DNA from: Paracoccus sediminis
Lineage (GTDB): Bacteria > Pseudomonadota > Alphaproteobacteria > Rhodobacterales > Rhodobacteraceae
Direction of reading: 5' to 3'
DNA length: 64,000 nt
NCBI RefSeq assembly: GCF_900188295.1
Contig: NZ_FZNM01000007.1
Coordinates: 1 to 64,000, forward strand
The notes under the pieces were generated by a model. That model was not told the origin of the DNA, searched no databases, and saw only the letters and a list, made by a program, of their open reading frames with translations. Within the stretch, counting starts at the first letter, position 1. Each line of letters begins with the position of its first letter. Shown piece by piece: positions 1 to 7,083 of this stretch. The position numbers were made by a program, and so were the translations under genes.

Positions 1-38
1 ACAATCCCAATGTCAGGCTGCCCGCCGTGGCGTCCTGA

Positions 39-197
39 TCAGGCCCTGACCTTTCCGAGGGTCGGCGCTCCTACACCACGCCACGGGGCACTATCGATGC
101 CGGGGAGCCAGTCGCCAGCGGTCGCCGCCAGCCGGTCCTTTACGGCCGCCAGATCGTGGCGTGCTTTCGGCGTGCCGACATCGTTGAGATCGATCAT
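39..197 (-). pseudogene. Truncated N-terminus of a phage-type DNA primase
   Basis: A 52-codon frame begins with MIDLNDVGTPKARHDLAAVK and continues to about GDWLP, which resembles the first residues of CHC2/toprim primases found beside this kind of phage helicase. After GDWLP the sequence loses that resemblance and runs to a stop at 39. The start is placed by its position 9 bases after the helicase stop and by a leader shared with two other genes of the cluster. The break near base 110 suggests a disrupted primase, possibly by an insertion lying mostly left of the window. Identification rests on a short N-terminal match and is tentative. Confidence 0.4.
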
Positions 198-209
198 CGC
201 GCCCCCTCA
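181..209 (-). repeat. Shared translation-start leader, copy 1
   Basis: The strand carrying the primase fragment reads TGAGGGGGCGCGATGATCGA and continues into a MIDLN start. Nearly the same leader occurs at copies 2 and 3, about 2.9 and 3.1 kb away. It contains a GAGGGGG ribosome binding site just after the stop codon of the preceding gene. Confidence 0.6.
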
Positions 210-1526
210 GGCCAGTAGGACAAGGCCGCGCTCGGCGCGGGTGATGGCGGTATAGAGCCAGCGGCGGCGGTCGATCTCGCTGCGGCCAAGCCCGTCGTCC
301 CAGACGATCACATTCTCCCACTGTGATCCTTGCGCCTTGTGGGCGGTGATCGCCCAGCCGTAGGTCGCCTCGGTCAGCTTGCGCTTTTCCCGCCAATCGC
401 GGTCATGGCGCTTGGCGTCATAGGAGACGTGATCCTCGAAATGCCCCTTGTAAATGCGCAACCGGCCCGGGCGGCCGTCGCTGTCGAAGGGCGAAACACG
501 CCGTCCGTCCTCGTCATGCACCACGGCCGAGAAATAGAGGCTGCCCTCGTCGACGATATCCTCGAGGGTCAGGAACATGCCGTTGATAAGCCCGAGCGAA
601 TTGTCGTTCTTCAGGCAGATGATCTTTTCCGCCGCGCCAGTGGGCAGATACGTCCCGCCAAGGCCAGCCGCTGTGCGCATCGCATTGTTGATCTGCAACC
701 GTGTCGCGTTCAGCCCGCAGATCAGCTGGCCGCCGCGCAGCGCTTGTTCCGGCGAAATGTCGCCCTTGCGCATCTTGGCGACATGGGTGTCGTAGGTGCC
801 AAAACCGATGGGCTCGCCCATCCGCGCCATGGTGGCGAGACGGATGATCGCGCTCTCGGCCGCCTGGCGGTGGATCTCGGTCAGCATCACGTCAGGCGCA
901 TCGCGGGTGAAGGCTCCTTCGCCCTTAATGGGCGGCAACTGTCCAGGATCGCCCAGAACGAGGATCGGTTTGCCAAAACTCATCAGATCGCGCGCCATTT
1001 CCTCTCCCACCATCGACACCTCGTCGAGCACGATCAGCCTTGCATCGGCGGCGTCGCTCTGCGGGTTCAGCGCGAAACGCGGGTGTTTCATCGCCGAAAG
1101 CGCCTGGCGCATCGCTTCGATGGTGGCCTCGGCGGTTGTGTGCGCGAAGCCGGTCAGGCGCCGGGCGGCGATCTCGGCTTCCCGCACCTTCTCTGCGGCG
1201 GCCTCGATTTCTTCCTCGGTCGCCTCGATCACCGAATATATCAGGCTATGAATGGTGCGCGCGGGCGTGCCCTTGCGGGTCAGCACCAGCGCGGCCTTGC
1301 CGGTGAAGGTGGCGGTGACCACACCCGGCAGGCAATTGCCGTCTCTGGCGCTGCGATGGGGCGAAAGACCAAGCTCGTCGAGGGCGAATTTCAGCACGGT
1401 GGATTTTCCGCTGCCGGCGTAACCGAACAGTCGGAACACCTGCTGCTGTTCCCTGCGGGTGTCGAACCAGTCCCTGATCGCGGCGATGGCGGCGGCCTGC
1501 GCAGCCGAGGGGGTGAAATCACTCAT
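207..1526 (-). CDS. RecD-like superfamily 1 ATP-dependent DNA helicase (phage)
   Basis: This 439-residue protein is a compact SF1B helicase of the RecD/Dda type. Visible motifs are Walker A GYAGSGKST (about residues 35-43), a Walker B motif VLDEVSM, the GDPGQLPPI motif III, and C-terminal motifs TAHKAQGSQW and LYTAITRA. These family members unwind DNA 5' to 3' and act in phage replication or recombination. The ATG at 1526 overlaps the end of the upstream gene by 8 bases, so the two are translationally coupled; a longer in-frame extension upstream lies inside that gene and is rejected. It belongs to a minus-strand phage early operon that continues from 7767 down to the left edge. Confidence 0.88.
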   Translation of the reverse strand: MSDFTPSAAQAAAIAAIRDWFDTRREQQQVFRLFGYAGSGKSTVLKFALDELGLSPHRSARDGNCLPGVVTATFTGKAALVLTRKGTPARTIHSLIYSVIEATEEEIEAAAEKVREAEIAARRLTGFAHTTAEATIEAMRQALSAMKHPRFALNPQSDAADARLIVLDEVSMVGEEMARDLMSFGKPILVLGDPGQLPPIKGEGAFTRDAPDVMLTEIHRQAAESAIIRLATMARMGEPIGFGTYDTHVAKMRKGDISPEQALRGGQLICGLNATRLQINNAMRTAAGLGGTYLPTGAAEKIICLKNDNSLGLINGMFLTLEDIVDEGSLYFSAVVHDEDGRRVSPFDSDGRPGRLRIYKGHFEDHVSYDAKRHDRDWREKRKLTEATYGWAITAHKAQGSQWENVIVWDDGLGRSEIDRRRWLYTAITRAERGLVLLA

Positions 1527-2271
1527 GTCCTGGAATCTCCACGGTGTAATCCTTGACCACGCCGCCGCGGGTCGGATCGCCGACCTCGCATTGGCGCACG
1601 AAGACGCGCCGGCCATCGGCCAGTCGCCGCCAGTGGCCGCGACGCAGGTGCCAGCGCGGGCTGGCATGGCTGCCACCCTGCGGCGGGATGGCGGCGCGCA
1701 GCCGCGCCGGGTCGATGGCAACCTGATGCCAGACCCAGCCGCGCACGCCCTCGCGGGCCATGCGCGAGCGCTTCGCCAGCGACAGCTTCTGGTCGCGGAT
1801 GCCCGGGGCCGAGCCGAGGATGGTCATCGCCCGCCAGACGATCCCGGCAGCGACCTCGCCATGGCCACGGATGGTCTGGTCCTCGCACTCGGTCGGATTG
1901 CCCTCGATCTCGGCCATGCCGTCGGGGTGCAGCCAGACCCGGACCAGACAATCGGTCCAGCCGCACGGCGCCCGCCTGCGCATCAGGAATGCCGCCTCGA
2001 CAATATCACCCTTCTGGCGGGCGCAGACGATCAGGCCGGAAGGCGCGGAGCGCTGCTCGCGCAGCTCGAAGATCACTGCCGGATTCGGCAGCCGGATCGG
2101 CCCCGAGAACACGCGGGTCATCGCCTGATCGACGACATCGCTATCGAAGGCGGCCTGATCGTCGAAGAAGTAGATCGGCGCGAACTCGGCCGCCGCGAGC
2201 AGGTCCGAGGACCAGAAGCGCGCGCGCTGCGTGCGCAAGATGCGTTTCAACTCGTAAGCGTCGGGGATCAT
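1519..2271 (-). CDS. Phage-associated hypothetical protein
   Basis: A 250-residue protein of unknown function. Its C-terminal part contains PRWHLRRGHWRRL followed by a VGDPTRGGVVKDY segment, a basic pattern I recognise from uncharacterised proteins next to phage helicases and exonucleases, but no enzymatic motif is evident. Four cysteines are scattered (VCAR, APCGWTDC, TECED) without a clear zinc-site spacing. The ATG at 2271 overlaps the stop of the exonuclease gene by four bases, and its own stop overlaps the helicase start, so it is part of the same translationally coupled run. A role in phage DNA replication or recombination is inferred from context only. Confidence 0.6.
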   Translation of the reverse strand: MIPDAYELKRILRTQRARFWSSDLLAAAEFAPIYFFDDQAAFDSDVVDQAMTRVFSGPIRLPNPAVIFELREQRSAPSGLIVCARQKGDIVEAAFLMRRRAPCGWTDCLVRVWLHPDGMAEIEGNPTECEDQTIRGHGEVAAGIVWRAMTILGSAPGIRDQKLSLAKRSRMAREGVRGWVWHQVAIDPARLRAAIPPQGGSHASPRWHLRRGHWRRLADGRRVFVRQCEVGDPTRGGVVKDYTVEIPGHE

Positions 2272-3065
2272 GGCCGCTCTCCCCAGCACCGACCCGCCCA
2301 AGCACAGGGCCCGTGCCATTTGCCCGCCGCCATGCCGCCACGACAGACGACGGCGGTGGGCTCGGCCGCGGCGCGCGGGAGCCATTCGCCGGCCTCGGAG
2401 GCCCGCACCACGGCGACGGCGCGATCCGACATCTCCTGCGCGAGATGCGCGTCGAAGGGCACGAGCTCGGCGTGCAGTTCCATCGTGTCGCGGTTCAGCG
2501 CGGTGAAGAGCGCCGGGGCCGGCAAGTCCATGTAGGCCTGATAGAGCGCGATCTGGGCGGCATAGACCGGCCGCGCGAGGCTGACGCCGCGCTTGACCAC
2601 GTCCTTCCAGCTGGTCGCCCCGAGCGCCTTGTTCTCCCAGAGCGCGGGATAGTCCATCGCGACCGGGCCCGAGACGAGGCAGCCGTCGATATGCCCCTTG
2701 AAGCGCCCGCCGAGGGCTTCGAATCCGAACTGTCGGCCGTCCGGGCGCTCGGTGCGGAGGTCGAAACCCGCGATCCGGAACCAGCCCGCGACGATGTCCT
2801 CGGCCCGGTGGCCCGCCTCGAAGATGCGCAGCGTGCGCGGCGCGAACTCCTGGCCCTCGTCCTTCGGCGCCGCGAGGAAGTCGTACTGGATCTGGCGCAG
2901 GCAGTCGCGGCCGAGACCCGAGGAGCTGACATAGGTGCGCGGCCGCTCGGCGCGATGGCGCGCGGACAGCGCCGTGTCGATGGCCGCGGACACCGCTTCC
3001 GCGATGGGTGGGCGCGGCGCGCCGGCGCCGTAGAGGAAGCCCGAGCCGTGGTTGAGGTCGATCAT
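2268..3065 (-). CDS. PD-(D/E)XK exonuclease with probable Fe-S cluster (Cas4/AddB-like)
   Basis: The 265-residue protein has the layout of RecB-like nucleases of the Cas4 and AddB type. GHIDG supplies the acidic residue D127 and WENKA the E144-x-K146 pair; H86 and E90 in FEAGHRAED and Q171 fit the remaining active-site positions. One cysteine near the N-terminus (C55, in GRDCLRQ) and three near the C-terminus (C241, C254, C260) match the one-plus-three arrangement that holds a 4Fe-4S cluster in that family. It would resect DNA ends to feed the nearby Sak4-like recombinase. The start at 3065 overlaps the previous stop and carries the shared MIDLN leader. Fold assignment is fairly secure; the Fe-S cluster is inferred from cysteine spacing. 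Confidence 0.78.
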   Translation of the reverse strand: MIDLNHGSGFLYGAGAPRPPIAEAVSAAIDTALSARHRAERPRTYVSSSGLGRDCLRQIQYDFLAAPKDEGQEFAPRTLRIFEAGHRAEDIVAGWFRIAGFDLRTERPDGRQFGFEALGGRFKGHIDGCLVSGPVAMDYPALWENKALGATSWKDVVKRGVSLARPVYAAQIALYQAYMDLPAPALFTALNRDTMELHAELVPFDAHLAQEMSDRAVAVVRASEAGEWLPRAAAEPTAVVCRGGMAAGKWHGPCAWAGRCWGERP

Positions 3066-3078
3066 CGCTCGCGCTCCC
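3048..3078 (-). repeat. Shared translation-start leader, copy 2
   Basis: The exonuclease start reads GAGCGATGATCGACCTCAAC and encodes MIDLN. It matches copies 1 and 3 around the ATG but its ribosome-binding part is diverged (GGGAGCGCGAG). Confidence 0.55.
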
Positions 3079-3277
3079 AGAACCCGCCGGCCTGCGCGAT
3101 GCAGGTCAGCTTGTGGAACTGCGCGTCCGTCAGCCGGGCGTTCTCCCCGAACCGCGCCAGCTTCTCGCGGAGGCTGTCGCAGAACTCGATCTCGAAGTCG
3201 GTGACGGCGTTCTCGGTGGCCGCCTCGAGCAGAGGCTTCCAGCTGCAGGACGCGGTGTCGTCGTTCAGGTCGATCAT
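3062..3277 (-). CDS. Small phage hypothetical protein
   Basis: A 71-residue, slightly acidic protein beginning MIDLNDDTASC. No family is recognised. It contains three cysteines (C11, C33, C59) that are too far apart for a simple zinc knuckle. The gene ends by overlapping the start of the exonuclease gene and begins 11 bases after the zinc-ribbon gene, so it lies firmly inside the early operon. The start codon is supported by the GAGGGGG ribosome binding site and by the leader shared with two other genes. A partner of the exonuclease is possible but unproven. Confidence 0.6.
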   Translation of the reverse strand: MIDLNDDTASCSWKPLLEAATENAVTDFEIEFCDSLREKLARFGENARLTDAQFHKLTCIAQAGGFWERER

Positions 3278-3291
3278 CGCACGCCCCCTCA
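3261..3291 (-). repeat. Shared translation-start leader, copy 3
   Basis: The strand reads TGAGGGGGCGTGCGATGATC and then encodes MIDLND. Apart from a two-base insertion before the ATG it is almost identical to copy 1, including the stop codon of the preceding gene. Confidence 0.6.
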
Positions 3292-3699
3292 GAACGGAAT
3301 GGGGTCGTCGAGGACCGTGCCGGTGCGCTCCTTGTGCGCTGCCTGGTCCTGCATGCTGTCGATGTAGCCGGTGACCGCCGCCTCGATCAGGCGGTCGATG
3401 TCTGCGGCGCTGCGGTGGAAGAAGGGCTCCATGAGCCCGAGATCGGTGAGCGCTTCGGCGAAGGGCGTCCGCGCATCGCGGATCGCACGGGCCTCGCGCG
3501 CGGTCTTGTCGATCATGCCGTTGTTCCTTTGGGCGATAGCGCTGCCCACGTCCTGACAGCGGCGCGAGCAGAAGCGGTGGTAGGGGTGGCGATCCCAGCG
3601 AAGGCCGTGGCAGTAGCCGAAGCCGCGCGCCTCGCGGGCGCAGACGGCGCAGAGCGCTACCTCAGCAAGAAGGTCGCGATCGGGTCCTCGGGCGGCCAA
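3289..3699 (-). CDS. Zinc-ribbon-like phage protein with SSB-type acidic C-terminal tip (DUF6511-like)
   Basis: About 136 residues. A cysteine-rich N-terminal half contains CAVC, YCHG and FCSRRC, a likely zinc-binding site similar to DUF6511 phage proteins. The last residues are VLDDPIPF, which closely match the DDDIPF tip by which bacterial SSB recruits repair and replication proteins. The start is uncertain: there is no ATG before the cysteine motif. A TTG at 3699, preceded by AGAGGGCGG, is the best candidate and overlaps the previous gene by 43 bases. The neighbours are recombination genes, so a role at single-stranded DNA is plausible but inferred. Confidence 0.6.
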   Translation of the reverse strand: MAARGPDRDLLAEVALCAVCAREARGFGYCHGLRWDRHPYHRFCSRRCQDVGSAIAQRNNGMIDKTAREARAIRDARTPFAEALTDLGLMEPFFHRSAADIDRLIEAAVTGYIDSMQDQAAHKERTGTVLDDPIPF

Positions 3700-3887
3700 C
3701 CCGCCCTCTGGAGCTTTTCGGACTGGAGCACGATCCAGCGGGAGATCGCGTTGCTGGCCATGGCTTCGAGGTCGCCGAGGCTGAGGCTTGCGATGGGGGC
3801 GTGCAGTCTTCCTCGGGCCTCGAGCCATCGTCCGATCTCCAGCGCCGCCTCGCGCGTTACATGCGCCTGCCATTCATCCGGGGTCAT
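3657..3887 (-). CDS. Small phage hypothetical protein
   Basis: A 76-residue, probably alpha-helical protein starting MTPDEWQAHVTREAALEIGR. No known domain is recognised. The ATG at 3887 lies 80 bases after the SSB-like gene, and the end overlaps the proposed TTG start of the zinc-ribbon gene. The frame stays open far upstream on the same strand, but that part overlaps the well-supported SSB-like gene and reads as low-complexity Arg/Ser/Pro, so it is not coding. Confidence 0.5.
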   Translation of the reverse strand: MTPDEWQAHVTREAALEIGRWLEARGRLHAPIASLSLGDLEAMASNAISRWIVLQSEKLQRAGWPPEDPIATFLLR

Positions 3888-3966
3888 CGGCCCGGCAGGA
3901 TCGCGCCGGGCCTCGGGCAGCGGCGAAGTCCGGCCAGACCTCCGCCGCCGTGCTGCCGACCGCGCC

Positions 3967-4740
3967 TCAGCCATTGAGCCAGGCGGGCATGCCGGTCGCC
4001 GGCGCTCCGCCCGGCGCGGACGGCGGAGATGCGGGCGATTGCTGGGCGGGCGACTGCTGCGTGGGCTGCGGCGCGGGCGCCTGTGCGCCCCAGGCCGGAG
4101 CCGCCGCCGGCGCTTGCGGCTGCGCACCCCATGCCGGCGTAGGCGCCTGCCAGCCCGGCGCCGGCGCGCTCGCGGCTTTCCGCGGCGGGGCGTTGACGGG
4201 CTCCGGAGGAACGGCTTCGCCGCGCATGATTGCTGCGTGCTGCGGCTCGTCGGGCAGAACGACGTTCGCGATCCGGTTCTGGTCCCGGTACTGAGGATTG
4301 GAGGCAGGCTCCACCATGATCCGCGCGGCGAAGACGATGCCATCGAGATGCTTGAGCCCGGGCAGCACCCGCTTGGCCTTGGCGTCGGGGCTCTCATCCC
4401 TGGGATCGAGCCCGAGAGCGCTGTCGACCATCGCTCGAAAGGTGGACTTGGAGATCTTCCAGCCGATCGACTGGCCCTTCTCGTCGACCTTGCCGCCCGC
4501 CACGGTGAAGCTCTGCCAGAACTTCCGCCGGGCGTGCGGCCCCTCAAGGATCGTGAACTCACAGTCCAGCATCTTCGCGTCGCTCGACTGCGAGGCCTTC
4601 AGGAGCTTGGCGTCCATCGGCGTGGCGCCGTCGACGCCGCCGGGGCGGACGGTCAGGCGCACCTTGGCGAAGGTGCCGTCGGGGATAAGCTCGCCGATGG
4701 GGGCCATCTGCGGCTGGGCGTCGTTGAGATCGTAGCTCAT
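3967..4740 (-). CDS. SSB-like phage protein with disordered Pro/Ala/Gln tail
   Basis: A 257-residue protein in two parts. Residues 1 to about 175 look like a compact fold rich in beta strands, with segments such as GTFAKVRLTVRPGG and KFWQSFTVAGG, as in phage single-strand-binding or DNA-binding proteins. From about residue 185 the chain is low complexity with repeated AWGAQ units and ends MPAWLNG, unlike the acidic DDDIPF tip of ordinary SSB. The gene sits 22 bases downstream of the Sak4-like ATPase gene, the place where phage SSB genes are usually found. Function is inferred from context and architecture; the fold is not proven. Confidence 0.55.
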   Translation of the reverse strand: MSYDLNDAQPQMAPIGELIPDGTFAKVRLTVRPGGVDGATPMDAKLLKASQSSDAKMLDCEFTILEGPHARRKFWQSFTVAGGKVDEKGQSIGWKISKSTFRAMVDSALGLDPRDESPDAKAKRVLPGLKHLDGIVFAARIMVEPASNPQYRDQNRIANVVLPDEPQHAAIMRGEAVPPEPVNAPPRKAASAPAPGWQAPTPAWGAQPQAPAAAPAWGAQAPAPQPTQQSPAQQSPASPPSAPGGAPATGMPAWLNG

Positions 4741-4762
4741 GGGTCTGTCCTTTGCGTCTGGA

Positions 4763-5620
4763 TCAGGAAGGGGTGGCGGATTCAGCGGGTGCCAGGCCGT
4801 CGATCTTGGCGATCAGCGCGCCGAGATCGGGCGGCTCGGTGGTGTCGAGCCGGCCGGAGCGGTCCTTGGCGGGAAGGCCCCAGGGGTTGCCGGAGCGGCA
4901 GACGAGGCGGCGCTCGGCGGAGGATTCGTCGAGGGTCCAGTCGCCCTTGGCGTCGCGGCCGAAGAGCTGCATCGAGACGACCTGGTCGACGATGCCCGGC
5001 AGCTCGCGCCCGGCCTTCGTGCCCTCCATCTGCGGTTGCCACGTCGTCGCGCCGAACTCGTCGGCGACCTTCTCGAGCACGCCGACGAAGATCACCGTCT
5101 TGCCCCGGGCATGCTGGAGATGCTTCAGCGCCTGGATCACCTCGCGGCCGAGGAGCCCGTAGGCGCCGCGGACATCCGGCTTGCCGGTCCGCTCGGAGAA
5201 GGCCTCCGGCTGCTGGCGGGCATAGGCCATGGCCTGCCGCGTCAGATCGGTGATCGAATCGACGAATATGATCCGCTTCCGGGCGAGGAAGTCCTCGATG
5301 CCGGTGCCGAGATACTGCTGCTGCAGCCAGGCGTGATACTCGGCGCCGTACCAGGATTGCGGATGCTGGGCCGGATCGTGCCCGCCGATCAGCACGGCGA
5401 GGTCGCGGAAATCGGTGAAGCTGCGCACCGGGATCGAGTCCCCGCGCCAGTCCTGCACCGATTTCATGCCCGCTTCGAGATCGAGGCAGACGGTCTCCTC
5501 GGCGGGCAGGGATTTCAGGAGCGTCGTCTTGCCGACGCCGGGCGGGCCGAAGATGGCGAGCGAGGTCTTGTTCTCGGCGGCAGAGAGCCGTTCGTCGGCG
5601 GTGATGATGCGGAAGGCCAT
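4763..5620 (-). CDS. Sak4-like RecA-fold recombinase ATPase (AAA_24)
   Basis: The 285-residue protein starts MAFRIITADERL and carries a Walker A motif FGPPGVGKTT near residue 24, a CLDLEAG segment and a Walker B-like IIFVDSITDLTRQA. This matches phage AAA_24 ATPases of the Sak4 group, which promote single-strand annealing with the help of a phage SSB. The ATG at 5620 is preceded by GGAGAACCCC; an in-frame extension upstream is low-complexity and rejected. Neighbours are an SSB-like protein and, further down, an exonuclease, which together make a phage recombination module. Confidence 0.78.
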   Translation of the reverse strand: MAFRIITADERLSAAENKTSLAIFGPPGVGKTTLLKSLPAEETVCLDLEAGMKSVQDWRGDSIPVRSFTDFRDLAVLIGGHDPAQHPQSWYGAEYHAWLQQQYLGTGIEDFLARKRIIFVDSITDLTRQAMAYARQQPEAFSERTGKPDVRGAYGLLGREVIQALKHLQHARGKTVIFVGVLEKVADEFGATTWQPQMEGTKAGRELPGIVDQVVSMQLFGRDAKGDWTLDESSAERRLVCRSGNPWGLPAKDRSGRLDTTEPPDLGALIAKIDGLAPAESATPS

Positions 5621-5723
5621 GGGGTTCTCCGGATGTGAATTCAGGGTGCGCGGCGGCGGGGGTGACCGGGTGCCGAAGGGGAACCTGCCCGGCGTTGCCG
5701 CTCGGGCGTCCCGCCGCCGCGCG

Positions 5724-6206
5724 TCACCGGTCTCGAGCCTCGAGCCGGAAGACGGGTTTGCCGGTGGTCTCGCTGCGTGCGTCCGCGAAGCCGTCGCGCA
5801 TCGCCGCGGGCCAGGCGCTGTAGCGCCGCTCGGGCACGCGATAGGCGATCTCGAGATACTCGGTCGGGTCATCGCCGGCGGCGCGGATGCGCTCGGCCAT
5901 GGCGGCGAGCCGGTCCTGATCCCAGGAAACCTTCTTCGGCAGGTCGGCGACGATCACGACGCCCTCGTCCTCGACCCGCACGGTGCCGCTGGTCTTCCCC
6001 TGAGCGGTCCGCTCGGCCGCGGCGGCGCTCTCGTAGCGCTGTGCGATCCCGGCCTCGAGCCGGTCCCGAAGCCGCTTCACGCGGGCGGTCTCGGCGAACG
6101 CCGTCGTCTGCAGGTCCAGCAGCATCTCGGGCGGCAGCGCCGCGATGTCGCCGAGAGCGAAGCGGTCAAGGTCGTCGAAGCGGGGGGCGTTGTCGGGGTG
6201 CGGCAT
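5724..6206 (-). CDS. Phage hypothetical protein
   Basis: A 160-residue protein beginning MPHPDNAPRFDDLDRFALGD. The central stretch (RVKRLRDRLEAGIAQRYESA) looks like a coiled helix, and the C-terminal part contains WDQDRLAAMAERIRAAG. I recognise the layout from uncharacterised phage proteins upstream of Sak4-like ATPases, but no function is known to me. The ATG at 6206 has a GGAGA ribosome binding site; an alternative ATG at 6242 overlaps the previous stop codon and would add 12 residues. It is followed after about 100 bases by the ATPase gene. Confidence 0.6.
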   Translation of the reverse strand: MPHPDNAPRFDDLDRFALGDIAALPPEMLLDLQTTAFAETARVKRLRDRLEAGIAQRYESAAAAERTAQGKTSGTVRVEDEGVVIVADLPKKVSWDQDRLAAMAERIRAAGDDPTEYLEIAYRVPERRYSAWPAAMRDGFADARSETTGKPVFRLEARDR

Positions 6207-6241
6207 GTCGGGGTCTCCGTTGGAAGGGAATGCCAGGGCCA

Positions 6242-6589
6242 TCACGCGGCGCGCTCTTCGAGGAGCAGCGCCGAGAGCGAGGGAGCGGCGGCCTTCGGTC
6301 TGGGCCGGGCGACGGCGATGTAGGCGAAGCGGTCGGGGCCCACGCGCTCCTGCACGAGGTGGACAAGGCCCTTCTCGAAGGCGCCCAACGCGGCCTGACC
6401 GAGATCGGCAAGCTGACGGCGCTCGGGCTCGGGCAAGGTCGAAATCACCGGCGTGACATCGATCCCGAGAAAGCCGCAGTGGTACTCGATCCTGGCGCCA
6501 GCTTCGGCCTGTGCGATCCAGGCGTAGAGCTCGACATCAGTGAGCCGCGGCCTCGCAACGCGGGCGCCGATTGGAGTTGCGGCGACCAT
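6242..6589 (-). CDS. Phage hypothetical protein
   Basis: A 115-residue protein starting MVAATPIGARVARPRLTDVE. No domain is recognised. Helical segments such as LPEPERRQLADLGQAALGAF and VHLVQERVGPDRFAY are visible. The start overlaps the stop of the HTH gene in a TGATG junction, a strong sign of coupled translation. A longer upstream extension in this frame runs across the HTH gene and is arginine-rich shadow sequence. The position right after an excisionase-like regulator suggests an early phage function. Confidence 0.55.
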   Translation of the reverse strand: MVAATPIGARVARPRLTDVELYAWIAQAEAGARIEYHCGFLGIDVTPVISTLPEPERRQLADLGQAALGAFEKGLVHLVQERVGPDRFAYIAVARPRPKAAAPSLSALLLEERAA

Positions 6590-6885
6590 CAGCACAGCCG
6601 CGCAGTCCGCTGGTGCGTGGCACCATGACCGGTGTCCCGCGCCGGGTCCGCGGTCAGACGGCGGGGCGTGTGACCGACGCGCGCGACGGCCTCGCTGATC
6701 TTCAGCGCAAGCTGAAGCTGGCTCTGCTCGAAGGCCTCGATGTCGGCGAGCCGGTAGAGCACGCGCCCGCCGAGCTTGAGGAAGGCCGGTCCTTGGCCGC
6801 CGTAGCGCCAACGCTCGAGCGTGCGATGGGAGATTCCCCAGCGCCGGGCCAGCTCTTTCTGGTTCAGGCAATGCCTCTGCAGCAT
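6589..6885 (-). CDS. Excisionase-type helix-turn-helix DNA-binding protein
   Basis: The 98-residue protein contains a MerR/excisionase-like (HTH_17) domain at residues about 8-52: NQKELARRWGISHRTLERWR followed by the wing FLKLGGRVLYRLADIEAFE. Such small proteins act as excisionases or as early transcription regulators in prophages and integrative elements. The gene is the first of the tightly coupled early run and is separated by about 200 bases from the next upstream gene, so a promoter is expected in 6886-7083. The last 30 residues are low complexity and may be unstructured. Confidence 0.75.
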   Translation of the reverse strand: MLQRHCLNQKELARRWGISHRTLERWRYGGQGPAFLKLGGRVLYRLADIEAFEQSQLQLALKISEAVARVGHTPRRLTADPARDTGHGATHQRTARLC

Positions 6886-7083
6886 CGGTGTCTCCTCTCG
6901 TTGTCGAGGAGACCATGCGAAATTCTGCTGTGGGATGTCGTCAGGATCGGCGGGGGATGCGGAGGGGGATCAGTCGGCCCTTGCAGGACTGGCGTTTGGC
7001 GGCCGGCGGGGCGCCGTCATCCCCCACCATCCCTCACTCGTCCCCCTCCCGATCCCACAGGGGACCGGGCGGCAGGGGAGCGG

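Noticed and set aside
330..1556. Long plus-strand open frame opposite the helicase gene
   Set aside because: It is antisense to a gene with clear helicase motifs; its protein is rich in Arg, His and Ala without domains, as expected from high third-position GC.
3334..5253. 639-codon plus-strand open frame across the SSB-like and Sak4 genes
   Set aside because: Low-complexity Arg/Ala/Gly protein antisense to three supported genes; no ribosome binding site.
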